Shown in pieces: positions 49,169 to 60,179 of a DNA stretch of 64,000 nucleotides. Numbering within the stretch: the first letter of the stretch is position 1; each line of letters begins with the position of its first letter. The notes beneath the pieces are model-generated. The model worked only from the letters and a program-made list of their open reading frames with translations, was not told the DNA's origin and did no database searches. This stretch comes from an uncultured Chloroflexota bacterium (GTDB lineage: Bacteria > Chloroflexota > Anaerolineae > Caldilineales > Caldilineaceae): positions 1 to 64,000 of the forward strand of contig CAIOHJ010000230.1 in assembly GCA_903858085.1 (NCBI GenBank), written 5' to 3'. Position numbers and translations under genes: made by a program.

Positions 49169-50717
49169 CAGCTGGCTCCTGCCCGATACCGCTGGTTGTG
49201 GCGGCTGCACCGGTAATTTCGGCGACGATCATGTCCATCCCCACTGCTCTGCTCCCTTTGACCAGCACCAGGTCGCCGGCGCGCAGCAGCTGGCGCAGCC
49301 GGTCGATTGCGCTGCTGTGTTCGGGCAGCATGGACAGCTGCTCCGCTGGAAAACCGGCCGCCAGCGCCGCCTCCCCGAGGGCACGGCCCAGCTGTCCGAC
49401 GGTCAGCAGCAGGTCGACCACCTCGCTGGCTCTCCATCCGACCCGTTGGTGTCCTTCGTGCTCGTAGCTGCCTAGCTCCAGCATGTCTCCCAGCACGGCA
49501 ATGCGTCTACCGCCGGCTCTGGGTGGGATATCTGCCAGCAGGTTGAGTGCGGCGATCATGCTGGCCGGGCTGGCATTGTAGGTGTCGTCGATTACGGTGC
49601 TGCCGTGGAGGCCGCGCACTGCAACCAGACGCAGCTGGCCCGCCATGCTCTGCATGCCGGCGACGATCTCTCCCCAGCTCATTCCCTCGACCAGCCCTGC
49701 CGCGGTTGCGCACAGCGCCGTATGCACGCTGTGCTGGCCCAACAGGGGGACTTTGACATGCACCGACTCGGCCCGTGTGCTGCCGGGCGCTCGGTAGTGC
49801 AACCGGAAGCGAAGCCCTTCCAACCCCATTCCTTCGATCGCATCGGCCCACAGATCGGCTTCGGGCGACAGCCCGTAGCGGAAGATGCGGGCAGAGGTCA
49901 GCGCTGTCATGGCCCGCACGCGCGGGTCGTCCCAGTTCAAAATGGCGACTCCCCCGTCTGCGGCGCTGGGCAGAGCCTGGACCAACTCGGCTTTGGCCTG
50001 GGCGATCCGTTCGATCGTGCCGAGCCTGCTCAGATGGACAGGGCCGACGTTGGTCACTATTCCGACCTGAGGGCGGGCCAGCTGGCAGAGCCGTTCGATC
50101 TCGCCCAGCCCATACATTCCCATCTCGAACACGGCGCAGGCATGTTCTGTGTTCAGCCCCAGCAGCGCCAAAGGCAGCCCTTGTTCGCTGTTGAGATTGC
50201 CTGGGGAGGCGTGGGTCTTGTAGCGCTGGCGCAGCACGCTGGCTGTCAGCTCTTTGGTGCTGGTTTTGCCGACGCTGCCGGTCACCCCGACCACCCGAAG
50301 TGTCGGGGCGGTGCGATGCACCCGTTGGAACGCGCCTGTCTGTTGGAGGGCGATCACGTTGTTGGGGACCAGGTAGGCCAGCGGCAGGGTGCCGGGCCGC
50401 ACAGGCCGCTGGCTTTCCGGCCGCTCTGTCGTGCAGTCGATCAAGGTGGCGCCAGCGGCCTGTGCGGCGGCCCGGCCCCGTTCTTCGACCAGCAGCGCTT
50501 GCGCGCCGTTGCGCAGTGCGTCGGCCAGAAAGGCATGGCCGTCGGCTCTGGGCCCCTGCAGCGCCACAAACAGATCGCCTGGCACAACATCCCGGCTGTC
50601 CAGCGCGACATGGGCGATCGGGGCAGGGGGCACCGACAGCGGCGGCAACTCGCCAGTCAGCGCTGTCCACAAAGTATGCTGTGTGATCGAGGTCGGCAGG
50701 TAGGGTTGTTCAGCCAT
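49161..50717 (-). CDS. murF: UDP-N-acetylmuramoyl-tripeptide--D-alanyl-D-alanine ligase MurF
   Basis: The 518-residue Mur ligase has the N-terminal substrate domain with [20 protein letters not shown], the ATP loop [34 protein letters not shown], and [19 protein letters not shown]. It adds D-Ala-D-Ala to the tripeptide precursor. It lies 9 bp after ftsI and overlaps mraY by 8 bp. murE, which makes its substrate and normally sits between ftsI and murF, is not present in the cluster. Confidence 0.96.
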   Translation of the reverse strand: MAEQPYLPTSITQHTLWTALTGELPPLSVPPAPIAHVALDSRDVVPGDLFVALQGPRADGHAFLADALRNGAQALLVEERGRAAAQAAGATLIDCTTERPESQRPVRPGTLPLAYLVPNNVIALQQTGAFQRVHRTAPTLRVVGVTGSVGKTSTKELTASVLRQRYKTHASPGNLNSEQGLPLALLGLNTEHACAVFEMGMYGLGEIERLCQLARPQVGIVTNVGPVHLSRLGTIERIAQAKAELVQALPSAADGGVAILNWDDPRVRAMTALTSARIFRYGLSPEADLWADAIEGMGLEGLRFRLHYRAPGSTRAESVHVKVPLLGQHSVHTALCATAAGLVEGMSWGEIVAGMQSMAGQLRLVAVRGLHGSTVIDDTYNASPASMIAALNLLADIPPRAGGRRIAVLGDMLELGSYEHEGHQRVGWRASEVVDLLLTVGQLGRALGEAALAAGFPAEQLSMLPEHSSAIDRLRQLLRAGDLVLVKGSRAVGMDMIVAEITGAAATTSGIGQEPADG

Positions 50718-50726
50718 AGAGCCTCC

Positions 50727-52570
<1,844 letters not shown>

Positions 52571-52574
<4 letters not shown>

Positions 52575-53176
52575 GGCATCCAGCGTCTCCGCACTTCTGT
52601 GAACCAATGGAAGAGAGCGGCAGATCCTTGCTGGGCCTGCTGAAGGACCCAGCCGCCCCCAGCGTCGACCCCCCGCCCGGCGGCCGCCCAGAAACCTTCC
52701 CCGGCGGTTGCGGGCTGCTGCATGCGCCCGACAGCTGCCGGAGAGGGGTGGGCGTCAGACAGTTCCAAGGGTGCCTGGCGGCTGGCATAGACCGGTGCCA
52801 TTGCGGGTCGATAGCCTTGGGCCAGGGCATATTGCTCGATCTGGCGCAGCGACGTCGCAGCAGTGATCGCGTAGACCAGTTCGCTGTTTTGTCGTTCGAG
52901 CTGCTGGCGCTGCGCTTCAAGCCCCTGCAACTGGCGCTGTTCTTGGCTGATCTGAACGTTGAACCAGACCTGGGAAAGCATGCCGGCCGCCAGCGCAATG
53001 ACGGGAACCAGCACCAACAGGTACTGGCGCGCGTTGGCTGGCAGCCAGATCAGCTCGAACCCTCTGCCCCATCTGCCCTGGACCCAGCTCTGCGGCCAGG
53101 GAGCGTTCAACTCGGAGGAGACTGCAGGGGAGACTGTAGAGGAGACTGTAGAAGACAGGCTGCTGCGTTGTAACAT
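52571..53176 (-). CDS. ftsL: FtsL-like divisome protein (single membrane span plus coiled coil)
   Basis: The 201-residue protein has a Ser/Thr-rich cytoplasmic N-terminus with three STVS-like repeats, one membrane segment ([20 protein letters not shown], about 52-71), and a coiled coil ([20 protein letters not shown] and on) followed by the FtsL-like [16 protein letters not shown]. The position directly before ftsI matches ftsL. The C-terminal extension beyond the coiled coil (about 130-201) is longer than usual. GAGG supports the ATG at 53176. Longer frames run into the palindrome at 53255 and are unlikely. Family membership is by layout and position rather than strong identity. Confidence 0.75.
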
Positions 53177-53373
53177 CCCCACACCTCGCTCGAATAATTT
53201 TGTCTCTACTGGTTCACGGTACAACGATTCACGGTACAACAGGTTTGCAGTGTAGTAGGGGCGACGCATGCGTCGCCCCTACACTACGGAAGGCTTTCTG
53301 GGCCTCCGAATTTTGTGATCCGTGATGAGTGGTGTGAGGGAGGGCCAGTAGCTCACTTGTCACACATCACGCT
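53177..53373. other. Gap between rsmH and ftsL
   Basis: This 197-bp gap is the largest inside the otherwise tightly packed cluster. It contains the 28-bp palindrome at 53255-53282 and a 15-bp direct repeat TTCACGGTACAAC(A/G)(A/G) at about 53211-53240. I see no strong promoter. The palindrome's insertion probably explains its length. Confidence 0.5.
53255..53282. repeat. 28-bp perfect REP-like palindrome inside the dcw cluster
   Basis: GTAGGGGCGACGCA followed by its exact reverse complement TGCGTCGCCCCTAC forms a perfect 14-bp inverted repeat without loop. Imperfect arms (GTGTA/TACAC-like) extend it by a few bases. Its ends share GTAGGG(G)CGA...TCG(C)CCCTAC with the palindrome at 67-95, beside the transposase remnant. 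It may cause transcript processing or partial termination between rsmH and ftsL. Confidence 0.8.
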
Positions 53374-54351
53374 TCACACCAGATTGAAGGGCAGCTTTTC
53401 GGCAACACGAAGTTTGGCCGAACGGCTGCGTGGGTTGCGGTTCAGCTCGTCGCCCTCGGCCATGACGGGCTTTCGAGTGAGAATCCGCAACGTTGGCTGG
53501 CGCTCGTAGCCACCGTATCGGTGTGTGGGGTCAGCCACATAGGTACGAGCCTCCTCTGCCATCCACCGTTTGACGATCCGATCTTCCAGACTGTGAAAGC
53601 TGATCACAGCCAGACGGCCGCCTGGCCGCAGCAGACGGAGTGCCTGGGGCAGCACCGCCTCGATTTGCTGCAGCTCCTGGTTGACCAGGATGCGCAGCGC
53701 CTGGAAGACGCGGGTCGCCGGGTGGAGGCGGGCGCCACGACGCCCGCCAACGGCGTTTTCGATCGCTTCTGCCAGCGCTGTGGTTGTGGCAAACGGCCGG
53801 TGCTGGACCAGATACCTTGCAATTCGCCGGCTCTGTGGCTCTTCCCCGCAGTGGAAAAAAAGCTCGGCCAGCTCCCGCTCGGGCCATTCGTTGACCACCT
53901 CGGCTGCGCTGGGGGACTGTTCCGGGTCAAAGCGCATGTCGAGCGGCCCCTGTTGAGAAAATGAAAAGCCCCTGTCTGGCGTCTGCAACTGGAAGCTGCT
54001 CACTCCTAAGTCCAACAGGACGCCATCAACTGGGGCAAATGCGTACGCTGCCGCTACCGCTTCCAGCTGGGCAAATTCGCTCTGGTGCAGGACCAGGCGC
54101 TGTGCGGCCAGTGCGTCGGCAAGGCGTACTGAGATTCGCCGAATGGCGGCTGGGTCCGCATCGATTCCCAATAGACGACCATTGGGTGCGGAACAAGCCA
54201 GCAAGGCTTCGGTGTGACCACCACCTCCTGCGGTGCCGTCGATTAACCAGGCGCCTGGCTTGACAGCGAGACCATCAAGCACCTGGTTCAACAACACCGG
54301 CTCATGGGAAGCAGTGGCCGGATCTGCGGCGATGGGCAGGCGATCTCCCAT
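53374..54351 (-). CDS. rsmH: 16S rRNA (cytosine-1402-N4)-methyltransferase RsmH
   Basis: The 325-residue SAM-dependent methyltransferase (formerly MraW) contains ASHEPVLLNQVLDGL, IDGTAGGGGHTEALLA (SAM site), DGVLLDLGVSSFQLQTPDRG, and AVISFHSLEDRIVKRWM. It methylates the ribosomal P site. The ATG at 54351 lies 5 bp after the mraZ stop and its ribosome binding site is weak, so it is probably coupled to mraZ. The C-terminal NRNPRSRSAKLRVAEK is typical. Confidence 0.97.
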   Translation of the reverse strand: MGDRLPIAADPATASHEPVLLNQVLDGLAVKPGAWLIDGTAGGGGHTEALLACSAPNGRLLGIDADPAAIRRISVRLADALAAQRLVLHQSEFAQLEAVAAAYAFAPVDGVLLDLGVSSFQLQTPDRGFSFSQQGPLDMRFDPEQSPSAAEVVNEWPERELAELFFHCGEEPQSRRIARYLVQHRPFATTTALAEAIENAVGGRRGARLHPATRVFQALRILVNQELQQIEAVLPQALRLLRPGGRLAVISFHSLEDRIVKRWMAEEARTYVADPTHRYGGYERQPTLRILTRKPVMAEGDELNRNPRSRSAKLRVAEKLPFNLV

Positions 54352-54356
54352 TATAT

Positions 54357-54791
54357 TTAGAGACTTAAGGTGCCAAAAAAGTCGCCGGTGAAGTCGACAT
54401 CTGCCAACACACCTGTTACTTTTTCCTCCCAGAGAGCTGGTTTCCACAGCTCAATGAATTTATTCATCCCCGCTACGACCACATCCCCTTCGATCTGGGC
54501 GTGGCTGCGCAGCCGTGGACTCAACAAAATTCGCCCTTGCCCATCTGGCTGGGCATCTTCCGCTGCACTGAAAAAAGCACGGCGAAATGCAGCAGATCTG
54601 GGGTCAGTCAACGGCAGCGCACTGACTTTGTCTGCCAGCCGATCCCATTCTACCTGTGGGAACAACAGCAGGCAATGGTCTACAGGGTTGCGTGTCAACA
54701 CCATCCCAGCCGCCAGTTCGTTCCGGTATTTTGACGGAATTGTCAGCCGACCCTTGGAATCCAGTGTGTGCGTGTATTCGCCCAGAAACAT
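54357..54791 (-). CDS. mraZ: Transcriptional regulator MraZ
   Basis: The 144-residue protein has two SpoVT/AbrB-type DNA-binding domains, each with the D-x-x-x-R motif: DSKGRLTIP (about residues 11-19) and DGQGRILLS (about 83-91). It starts MFLGEYTHTLDSKGRLTIP, the standard start, which decides for the ATG at 54791 over the upstream codon. MraZ represses its own operon; its operator of three GTGGG repeats lies about 280 bp upstream, overlapping the likely transcription start. Confidence 0.96.
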   Translation of the reverse strand: MFLGEYTHTLDSKGRLTIPSKYRNELAAGMVLTRNPVDHCLLLFPQVEWDRLADKVSALPLTDPRSAAFRRAFFSAAEDAQPDGQGRILLSPRLRSHAQIEGDVVVAGMNKFIELWKPALWEEKVTGVLADVDFTGDFFGTLSL

Positions 54792-54800
54792 ATCGGTTGC

Positions 54801-54840
54801 GCTGCTGTCCGCAAAAGCTGCTGTCCGCAAAAGCTGCTGC
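54801..54840 (-). repeat. 16-bp direct repeat just upstream of mraZ
   Basis: GCTGCTGTCCGCAAAA occurs twice in tandem (54801-54816 and 54817-54832), followed by the first 7 bases of a third copy. It lies between 10 and 50 bp before the mraZ start codon, where a ribosome binding site would be; none of good quality is seen. It may affect translation start, or be slippage debris. Confidence 0.8.
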
Positions 54841-55072
54841 CTGGTGCGATCTTCTCTTGATTTTCTGCTGCCTCGGCCCTTTACAGAAAATTTTTCTCCC
54901 GGGAGTCAGCCCGGGCCGTAATGAGTGATGCGCAACCGATAGCGCCATGTCTGGTGCGGCAGATCTGGGCGTACTGCGCACCACCCATTACTATTGAAAC
55001 ACCCCGAACAACAGGTAACTCTCGTCTTCAAACGTCTTCAAAAAAGTGGAGGACGAAAAAAGCTTTATGCGT

Positions 55073-55097
55073 CCCACATCGCCCCACTTTGACCCAC
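55073..55097 (-). promoter_or_regulatory. MraZ operator (three GTGGG repeats)
   Basis: On the minus strand GTGGG occurs three times at exact 10-bp spacing (plus-strand CCCAC at 55073, 55083 and 55093), separated by 5 bases each. Direct TGGG-type repeats with 5-bp spacers are the known MraZ binding site. They overlap the predicted start of the mraZ transcript, which fits autorepression. Confidence 0.85.
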
Positions 55098-55102
55098 ATA
55101 CT

Positions 55103-55108
55103 ACTATA
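55103..55108 (-). promoter_or_regulatory. Probable -10 box of the dcw promoter
   Basis: TATAGT on the minus strand lies 6 bp upstream of the MraZ operator. The -35 region is a poor match. Placement next to the operator is the main support. Confidence 0.45.
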
Positions 55109-55208
55109 GGATTTGGGATTTGTCTAGTCCCCAAATTGGGAATTTGTGAAATTCGTCGACGGGTCCTCGTTCTCTTTTTCACAAGGGAACAGGAACCGCA
55201 GTGTGGAG

Positions 55209-55237
55209 TTGACACAAGAGATCGGCTAATGTAAACT
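55209..55237 (+). promoter_or_regulatory. Promoter of the nuo operon
   Basis: A perfect TTGACA -35 and TAAACT -10 are separated by 17 bp. The nuoA ATG follows about 75 bp after the likely start site. A GTTAAC motif lies just downstream (55240). Confidence 0.75.
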
Positions 55238-55319
55238 GCGTTAACAGTGTGGCAACCGATTGACTCTTTGGGGACGGCAAGCCTTGTCTGGGGCTTGCCC
55301 AGCAGCAAGGAAGACGCTG

Positions 55320-55691
55320 ATGGCTCAAGACTACTTTCCACTTCTGATTTTTATTGTCATCTCCATTGTTTTTGCCTTCATTGCTATCGGGCTCCCCAGC
55401 CTGCTGGGCCCACGCCGCAAGAATGCCCAGAAGCTGGAGCCGTACGAGTCGGGAATCATCCCTTTCCACGACGCTCGCCGCCGCTTTCCGGTCAAGTACT
55501 ATCTGGTGGCGATGCTCTTTATTCTTTTTGACATCGAAGTTATTTTTCTGTTTCCGTGGGCTGGGGCGCTGCTGCCGCTGCGCGATACCTACGGGGTGCT
55601 GGTTGCGCTGGCGCCGATCGGGTTCTTTTTGCTGATTCTTGTTCTCGGCCTCGTCTACGAGTGGTCGAAGGGTGCTTTGGACTGGGAGTAA
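55320..55691 (+). CDS. nuoA: NADH-quinone oxidoreductase subunit A
   Basis: The 123-residue membrane protein (ND3-like) has three hydrophobic segments and the conserved loop KLEPYESGIIPFHDARRRFP followed by KYYLVAMLFILFDIEVIFLF. It forms part of the junction between the hydrophilic and membrane arms of complex I. AAGGA precedes the ATG at 55320. It is the first gene of the operon, 6 bp before nuoB. The loop has Ser-Gly where many homologues have Cys-Gly. Confidence 0.96.
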   Translation: MAQDYFPLLIFIVISIVFAFIAIGLPSLLGPRRKNAQKLEPYESGIIPFHDARRRFPVKYYLVAMLFILFDIEVIFLFPWAGALLPLRDTYGVLVALAPIGFFLLILVLGLVYEWSKGALDWE

Positions 55692-55697
55692 CTACGC

Positions 55698-56255
55698 ATG
55701 GGTCTCGAAGAAAAACTGCCTGAAGGAATTCTCACCACCCAGCTGGAGACGCTGGTCAACTGGAGCCGTGAAAACAGCACCTGGCCTCTGCTCTTTGGGC
55801 TGGCCTGCTGTGCGATCGAAATGATCGCCACCGGCTCTGCCCGCCACGATATTTCACGGTACGGCTCCGAGCTCTTCCGCGCCAGCCCCCGCCAGGCGGA
55901 TCTGATGATTGTCTCGGGGCGGGTCAGCAACAAGATGGCCCCGGTCATCAAGCGGCTCCACGACCAGATGTCCGAGCCCAAATGGGTGATTGCGATGGGC
56001 ATCTGCGCCAGCGCTGGCGGCCCGTTCAACAACTATGCGATTGTCCAGGGGGTAGACAAGATCATTCCGGTCGATGTCTACGTGCCAGGGTGCCCACCCC
56101 GCCCAGAGTCGCTGCTCTATGCGCTCGACAGGCTGCGCGCCAAGCAGGGCAAAGAGACCTTCCGCACCTATGTCGACTTCAAGGCGCCGCCTCTCTCCAA
56201 ACAGCCGGACGAAATTTCGTCGCTCGAATCATTGCGCCGGCCCCAGCTGGCCTAA
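55698..56255 (+). CDS. nuoB: NADH-quinone oxidoreductase subunit B
   Basis: The 185-residue protein binds iron-sulfur cluster N2, the last carrier before quinone. The four ligand cysteines are visible in [10 protein letters not shown] (a Cys pair), [15 protein letters not shown] and [10 protein letters not shown]. It contacts NuoD at the quinone site. The gene lies 6 bp after nuoA and 16 bp before the nuoCD fusion. Length and motifs are standard. Confidence 0.97.
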   Translation: MGLEEKLPEGILTTQLETLVNWSRENSTWPLLFGLACCAIEMIATGSARHDISRYGSELFRASPRQADLMIVSGRVSNKMAPVIKRLHDQMSEPKWVIAMGICASAGGPFNNYAIVQGVDKIIPVDVYVPGCPPRPESLLYALDRLRAKQGKETFRTYVDFKAPPLSKQPDEISSLESLRRPQLA

Positions 56256-56271
56256 ATTCTCGGAGAACTTT

Positions 56272-58101
56272 ATGCTCAACGTTTCTCCACGCACGCGCGC
56301 TTATGAAACGCTGCCTGGCCTCAACCCGTTGGGGATTCCGGCGGTGGCCCCGTTGCCTTCCGGCGAAAGTCCGGATACGGCCCGCATCGTCGAACGTTTT
56401 GGCACAGCTTTGTTGGCGGCTGGCCTGCACAACGGCCAGCAGGTCGTCTATGTGGCGCCTGGCCAGCTGGTGGCGCTGGCCGAGTTTGTCCGGCAGGATC
56501 CGCAGCTATGCTACGAAGCCCTGATCGACGTTTCTGCGGTCGACCGTTCTGAGTTGCCGGTCAGCGACCAGCGGTTCCACACCATCTACCAGCTGCGTTC
56601 CTACGCCCGCAAGCAGCATCTGACGGTGGTCTGCCCTTTGGCCGACAGTGGGCGCCCCTCTGTTCCCACTCTGGCAGGTGTTTTTGCCGGCGCCACCTGG
56701 CCCGAACGTGAGGTCTGGGATCTGATGGGGATCCGGTTTACTGGCCATCCTGACCCGCGCCGCATCCTGATGCCGGAGAGCTGGCCCAACCACCCGCTGC
56801 AAAAGCAGGTGCCGGTGGGCGGCGAAGAGGTGCCCTTCACCCTGACCTGGAGCGACCCCGAATTTGAATCGTTTGGCAAGCAGGTGCTGGCTGCAGAGAG
56901 CAAGCCCCCCGTGCTGCCGCCTGGCATGAGCCGGGAGAACATGATTATCAACATGGGCCCCCACCATCCCAGCACGCATGGGGTGCTGCGGCTGGTGGTC
57001 GAGCTCGACGGTGAGACTGTCGTCAACGTCGACCCCGACCTTGGCTATTTGCACAGCGGCTTTGAGAAGACTGGCGAAAACAAGCGCTACAAGGATTTTG
57101 TCTACTACACCGACCGGATGGACTACCTGTCGGCGATGAGCAACAACATGGGCTACTGTCTGACCGTGGAGAAGCTGCTCGGCATCGCTGTCCCTGCGCG
57201 TGGCCAGGTGCTGCGCGTGCTCATGGCCGAGCTGCAGCGGCTTGCCTCGCATCTCTTCTGGCTTTCGACCCATGTGCTCGACGTCTCGGGCACAGGCATG
57301 GCGCTGCTCATGTATGCCACCCGTGAGCGGGAGCGCATCCTCGATCTCTTTGAGATGGCCTGCGGCGCCCGCCTGACGGTCGGCTACATGCGCGTCGGCG
57401 GGGTCTCGCGCGACCTGCCCCCAGCCTTCCTCGGCCACCTGGATGGGTTTCTCCGTGCGATGGCGGAGCGGATCGATGACTACGAGCGTATGTTGACCCA
57501 TGGCCCGCTCTGGGAAGAGCGTCTGCGTGGGGTCGGCCATGTCTCGCGCGAGCAGGCGATCAACCTGGGGCTGACAGGCCCCATGCTGCGCGGCAGCGGC
57601 GTCGACTGGGATCTGCGCCGGGACGCCCCGTACGGCGGCTACGAGCAGTACGATTTCAAGGTGCCTGTCTTCAGCGAGGGCGACTGCTATGCCCGCTATC
57701 TGTTGCGGATGGAAGAGATGCGCCAAAGTCTGCGCATCATCCGCCAGGCGGTCGACCGCCTGCCCGACGGCCCCTTCCGGGTCGAAGACCGCAAAATTAC
57801 GCCTCCCCCGCGCGCCGAACTCGACATCAGCATGGAGGCGCTCATCCACCATTTCAAACTGATGACCGAAGGATTTCAAGCGCCTCCAGGCATGGTCTAC
57901 CACGGCATTGAATCTAGCAAAGGGGAGCTGGGCTTTTTTGTCTACAGCGACGGCTCCGCCAAGCCCTATCGGCTGCATGTGCGCGGGCCTAGCTTCAACA
58001 ATCTTTTTGCGATCAGCAACATGAGCAAGGGCGCCATGCTCTCGGACATCGTCACCAACATTGGCTCGATCGATATCGTCTTGGGTGAAGTCGATCGCTA
58101 G
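56272..58101 (+). CDS. nuoCD: NADH-quinone oxidoreductase subunits C and D fused
   Basis: The 609-residue protein has a NuoC domain (about residues 30-205, with FHTIYQLRSYARKQHLTVVC and WPEREVWDLMGIRFTGHPDP) joined to a NuoD domain (about 220-609, starting ENMIINMGPHHPSTHGVLRL, with HLDGFLRAMAERIDDYE and a C-terminal SDIVTNIGSIDIVLGEVDR). The C-D fusion is known from enterobacteria. NuoD lines the quinone pocket. GGAGA precedes the ATG at 56272. The open frame upstream of this ATG only overlaps nuoB and is not coding. Confidence 0.96.
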   Translation: MLNVSPRTRAYETLPGLNPLGIPAVAPLPSGESPDTARIVERFGTALLAAGLHNGQQVVYVAPGQLVALAEFVRQDPQLCYEALIDVSAVDRSELPVSDQRFHTIYQLRSYARKQHLTVVCPLADSGRPSVPTLAGVFAGATWPEREVWDLMGIRFTGHPDPRRILMPESWPNHPLQKQVPVGGEEVPFTLTWSDPEFESFGKQVLAAESKPPVLPPGMSRENMIINMGPHHPSTHGVLRLVVELDGETVVNVDPDLGYLHSGFEKTGENKRYKDFVYYTDRMDYLSAMSNNMGYCLTVEKLLGIAVPARGQVLRVLMAELQRLASHLFWLSTHVLDVSGTGMALLMYATRERERILDLFEMACGARLTVGYMRVGGVSRDLPPAFLGHLDGFLRAMAERIDDYERMLTHGPLWEERLRGVGHVSREQAINLGLTGPMLRGSGVDWDLRRDAPYGGYEQYDFKVPVFSEGDCYARYLLRMEEMRQSLRIIRQAVDRLPDGPFRVEDRKITPPPRAELDISMEALIHHFKLMTEGFQAPPGMVYHGIESSKGELGFFVYSDGSAKPYRLHVRGPSFNNLFAISNMSKGAMLSDIVTNIGSIDIVLGEVDR

Positions 58102-58134
58102 GCTGGCGTTCTTTTTTGGATCAGGGCAAACATT

Positions 58135-60114
58135 ATGATGCTATCTGAAGCAGTGCAAACCGAAATCAAGAAGTGGATGGATCTTTATCCTGCCGGCCGC
58201 CAACGCTCGGCGATTCTGCCGGCCCTTTATGCAATCCAACGCACGTTTGGCTACTGTCCGGTGGATGCGCAGAACGAGCTGGCGGCCATGTTGGAGCTCG
58301 AACCAGCTGAAGTGGGGGCTGTGGTGGATTTCTACCATATGCTCCATACCGAGCCCAAGGGCGAGTACCATGTCGAAGTCTGCACCAATGTGCCCTGTAT
58401 GCTGCGTGGCGCTGGCCAGTGCATGCACCATTTCGAGGAGAAGCTTGGTATCCACCACGGCGAGACGACCGCCGACGACCGCTACAGCCTCGACCATATG
58501 GAATGTCTGGGGTCTTGTGGCACGGCGCCGATGGTCTCTGTCACCGACCGCAAGAGCGGCCAGATCCGCTACTTTGAGCAGCTGGAGTCGGCGGGGGATG
58601 TGCAGAAGGTGCTCGACCTGGTGGCCCAGGGCAAGGCGTTCTCGACCCTCGAACGCTGGACCCCGCAGGGGGACCCCGAGCTGACCGGGCGGGCGGCTGG
58701 CCCCTACCGGATCGGGGGCATGGATCAGCGGTTTCTCACCGCCCGGGTCGGCAAGGCGGAGAGCCACACGCTGGGGACGTACATGGCCGACGGCGGCTAT
58801 GAGACTGCCCGTCGGGTGCTGGTCGGCAGCAAACCAGAAGAGGTGGTTGAACTGGTCAAAGCCAGCGGGTTGCGCGGCCGTGGGGGGGCCGGTTTTCCTA
58901 CGGGAATGAAATGGGGCTTTCTGGCCCCGGCCATGCCCCACTACCTCGTTGTCAACGCCGACGAGTCTGAGCCGGGCACCTTCAAAGACCGCATCATTAT
59001 GGAGTACGACCCGCACCAGTTGATCGAAGGGATCCTCCTGAGCGCCTTTGCCATCAAATCGGAACTTGCGTTCATCTATATCCGCGGCGAGTATTATTTC
59101 GGCTACACGCGGCTGGTCCAGGCGATCCAGGAGGCGACCGCCCAAGGGTTTCTCGGTGAGAAGATTTTTGGCACCGACTTCAACCTGCGCATTGTCGTCC
59201 ACCGAGGCGCCGGCGCCTACGAATGTGGCGAGGAGACTGCCCTGCTCACCAGCCTGGAAGGGTACCGTGGCCATCCGCGCATGAAGCCCCCTTTTCCAGC
59301 GGTCGAGGGGCTTTATGCCAAGCCCACCATCGTCAACAATGTCGAGTCGATCTGCAATGTCACCCATATTCTGCGCAACGGCGTCGACTGGTACCGCACC
59401 TTCGGCACGGAAAAGTCGCCGGGCATGCGCATTTTCTGTCTGAGCGGCAACGTCAAATACCCAGGGCTTTACGAGCTGCCCCATGCCACCCCGCTGAGCG
59501 AACTGCTGGTCCGCTACGGGGGGGGGCCCCAGTTCGACGAGCAGCCCTTCAAGGCTGTGGTGCCAGGGGGGCTTTCGATGAAGCTGCTGACCGCCAGCCA
59601 GCTCGACACCCCGCTCGACTACGAGGCTGTCCAGGCGGCCGGCTCTCTGCTGGGATCGGCAGGTGTGATCGCCATCGACAGCAGCCAGTCGATGGTCAAG
59701 GTGGCGCGGCGCACCCTCAGCTTCTACCGCGAGGAGAGCTGCGGCAAGTGTACCCCCTGTCGCGAGGGGACCGGCTGGCTGGAGGACATCCTGCTGCGCA
59801 TTGAAGAGGGGGGGGGCCGGGCCAAAGACCTCGATCTGATGGCGCGCATCACCACCTTTATTGCTGGCAAGAGCTTCTGTCCGTTTGGGGAAGCTTCGGT
59901 CTGGGCGTTGCAGAGCAATCTGGCCAAATACCGCGCCGAGTTTGAGCAGTACATCGCCCATACCAATCCAGAGAACGACTTGCCCGTCATTCCGATCCGA
60001 CCTATCTACCGTCCTGATACGGGGAGCCCCAGTGTGGCGACCGACAGCACCTTCAGTCTGGTCGGCGAGTCGCCGCTCCATCGCGATACACCGGTGCGCG
60101 CCAGCGGCGACTGA
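58135..60114 (+). CDS. nuoEF: NADH-quinone oxidoreductase subunits E and F fused
   Basis: The 659-residue protein joins a NuoE domain (about 1-165; 2Fe-2S ligands in VCTNVPC and MECLGSCGTAP) to a NuoF domain (about 185-640). NuoF shows RGRGGAGFPTGMKW (NADH/FMN site), VNADESEPGTFKDR, GAGAYECGEETALL and the 4Fe-4S ligands ESCGKCTPCREG plus a later FC. Together they form the NADH-oxidising tip of complex I. nuoE and nuoF are normally separate; the fusion is uncommon in genuine complex I operons. The tail after 620 is unconserved. The ribosome binding site is weak, and two adjacent ATGs are possible starts. Confidence 0.95.
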   Translation: MMLSEAVQTEIKKWMDLYPAGRQRSAILPALYAIQRTFGYCPVDAQNELAAMLELEPAEVGAVVDFYHMLHTEPKGEYHVEVCTNVPCMLRGAGQCMHHFEEKLGIHHGETTADDRYSLDHMECLGSCGTAPMVSVTDRKSGQIRYFEQLESAGDVQKVLDLVAQGKAFSTLERWTPQGDPELTGRAAGPYRIGGMDQRFLTARVGKAESHTLGTYMADGGYETARRVLVGSKPEEVVELVKASGLRGRGGAGFPTGMKWGFLAPAMPHYLVVNADESEPGTFKDRIIMEYDPHQLIEGILLSAFAIKSELAFIYIRGEYYFGYTRLVQAIQEATAQGFLGEKIFGTDFNLRIVVHRGAGAYECGEETALLTSLEGYRGHPRMKPPFPAVEGLYAKPTIVNNVESICNVTHILRNGVDWYRTFGTEKSPGMRIFCLSGNVKYPGLYELPHATPLSELLVRYGGGPQFDEQPFKAVVPGGLSMKLLTASQLDTPLDYEAVQAAGSLLGSAGVIAIDSSQSMVKVARRTLSFYREESCGKCTPCREGTGWLEDILLRIEEGGGRAKDLDLMARITTFIAGKSFCPFGEASVWALQSNLAKYRAEFEQYIAHTNPENDLPVIPIRPIYRPDTGSPSVATDSTFSLVGESPLHRDTPVRASGD

Positions 60115-60179
60115 ACCCACCAGGTCTCTCATTTTGTTGCATTGCGTGAACTTTTTCTGAACGAGAAGCGGATGAAGCT

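Larger units (their letters stand above)
54841..55319. other. Divergent intergenic region between the dcw and nuo operons
   Basis: This stretch has no gene. It holds the leader of mraZ (with a CCCGGG-AGTCAG-CCCGGG stem at about 54899-54916), the MraZ operator, the mraZ -10, an imperfect inverted repeat around TTTGGGA...TCCCCAAA (about 55112-55136), and the nuo promoter at 55209. It separates two large operons read in opposite directions. Confidence 0.6.

Noticed and set aside
53303..53373. Possible small insertion-like element (GTGATGAGTGGTGTGAGG and CACACATCACGCTTCACACC)
   Set aside because: The arms pair only imperfectly and no target duplication or second copy is visible, so I do not call an element.
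56074..56271. N-terminal extension of the nuoCD fusion
   Set aside because: It overlaps the 3' end of nuoB in a different frame; the ATG at 56272 has GGAGA upstream and starts the conserved protein.
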